From Porticoccus sp. (GTDB lineage Bacteria; Pseudomonadota; Gammaproteobacteria; Pseudomonadales; Porticoccaceae), in the NCBI GenBank assembly GCA_011049795.1, contig DRHD01000235.1:1-6472 (forward strand): 6,472 bases of DNA. Reading direction: 5' to 3'. Below, one piece after another: positions 6,427 to 6,472 of the stretch (the stretch's first letter is position 1; each line of letters starts with the position of its first letter). The position numbers and the translations under genes are program-made. The notes beneath the pieces were generated by a model that saw nothing but the letters and a program-made list of their open reading frames with translations, did not search any database and was not told the DNA's origin.

Positions 6427-6472
6427 GCACTCCCTGCGTGGGGCCGCCCGACTGTTCGCTTTTCTCTATGGC
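6427..6472 (-). other. Probable 3' end of an upstream gene (CusB-like adaptor expected)
   Basis: These 46 bases upstream of cusA are too short to identify. On the minus strand one frame reads HREKRTVGRPHAGSA and stops at TGA 6425-6423, overlapping the cusA ATG as ATGA. A second reads AIEKSEQSGGPTQGVHDRD and stops 13 bases inside cusA. The third stops at TAG 6468-6466. In HME-RND operons the membrane fusion protein usually lies directly upstream, so an overlapping cusB end is plausible; which frame is real cannot be decided here. Confidence 0.3.

Overview
The window looks like chromosomal DNA of a gammaproteobacterium, probably marine or environmental. The LysRS and RF2 sequences are gammaproteobacterial in type, and the prfB-lysS gene pair is typical of that class. 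Base composition is moderate, roughly half GC by eye. This placement is an inference from protein similarity recalled from memory; no search was run. All five genes lie on the minus strand, so transcription runs from right to left.

In transcription order, the window opens with 46 bases that probably hold the end of an upstream gene, plausibly the CusB-like adaptor. Next is a complete heavy-metal RND pump gene of the CusA (Cu+/Ag+) type (6426-3256). A 166-bp intergenic region follows, holding a 14-bp-period direct repeat, a 29-bp dyad and a textbook MerR-family promoter with a CueR-type operator inside a 19-bp spacer. That promoter serves a two-gene operon: a CueR-like Cu(I) sensor (3089-2700) and, 10 bp further on, a membrane permease of the SO_0444 / ArsP-like (DUF318) family (2689-1586) implicated in Cu/Zn efflux. 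After about 96 bp comes the housekeeping pair prfB (peptide chain release factor 2, 1489-394) and lysS (lysyl-tRNA synthetase, first 98 codons, running off the left edge).

The right-hand two thirds form a copper-handling module. CusA would export Cu+/Ag+ through a tripartite envelope pump. The CueR-like protein would sense cytoplasmic Cu(I) and switch on its own gene and the permease. The left-hand third is translation machinery. The most important annotation point there is that prfB needs a programmed +1 frameshift at CTT TGA C (codons 24-25). A single-frame call misses the true N terminus and replaces it with 14 out-of-frame residues.

Nothing in the window is clearly a wholly new system. 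The points most worth a second look are the self-controlled cueR-permease operon with a CueR-class operator but no CopA ATPase gene in view, the 29-bp dyad abutting its -35 box, the Cys/His-rich N terminus of the permease, and the loss in the RND pump of the lysine matching the proton-relay Lys of E. coli CusA.
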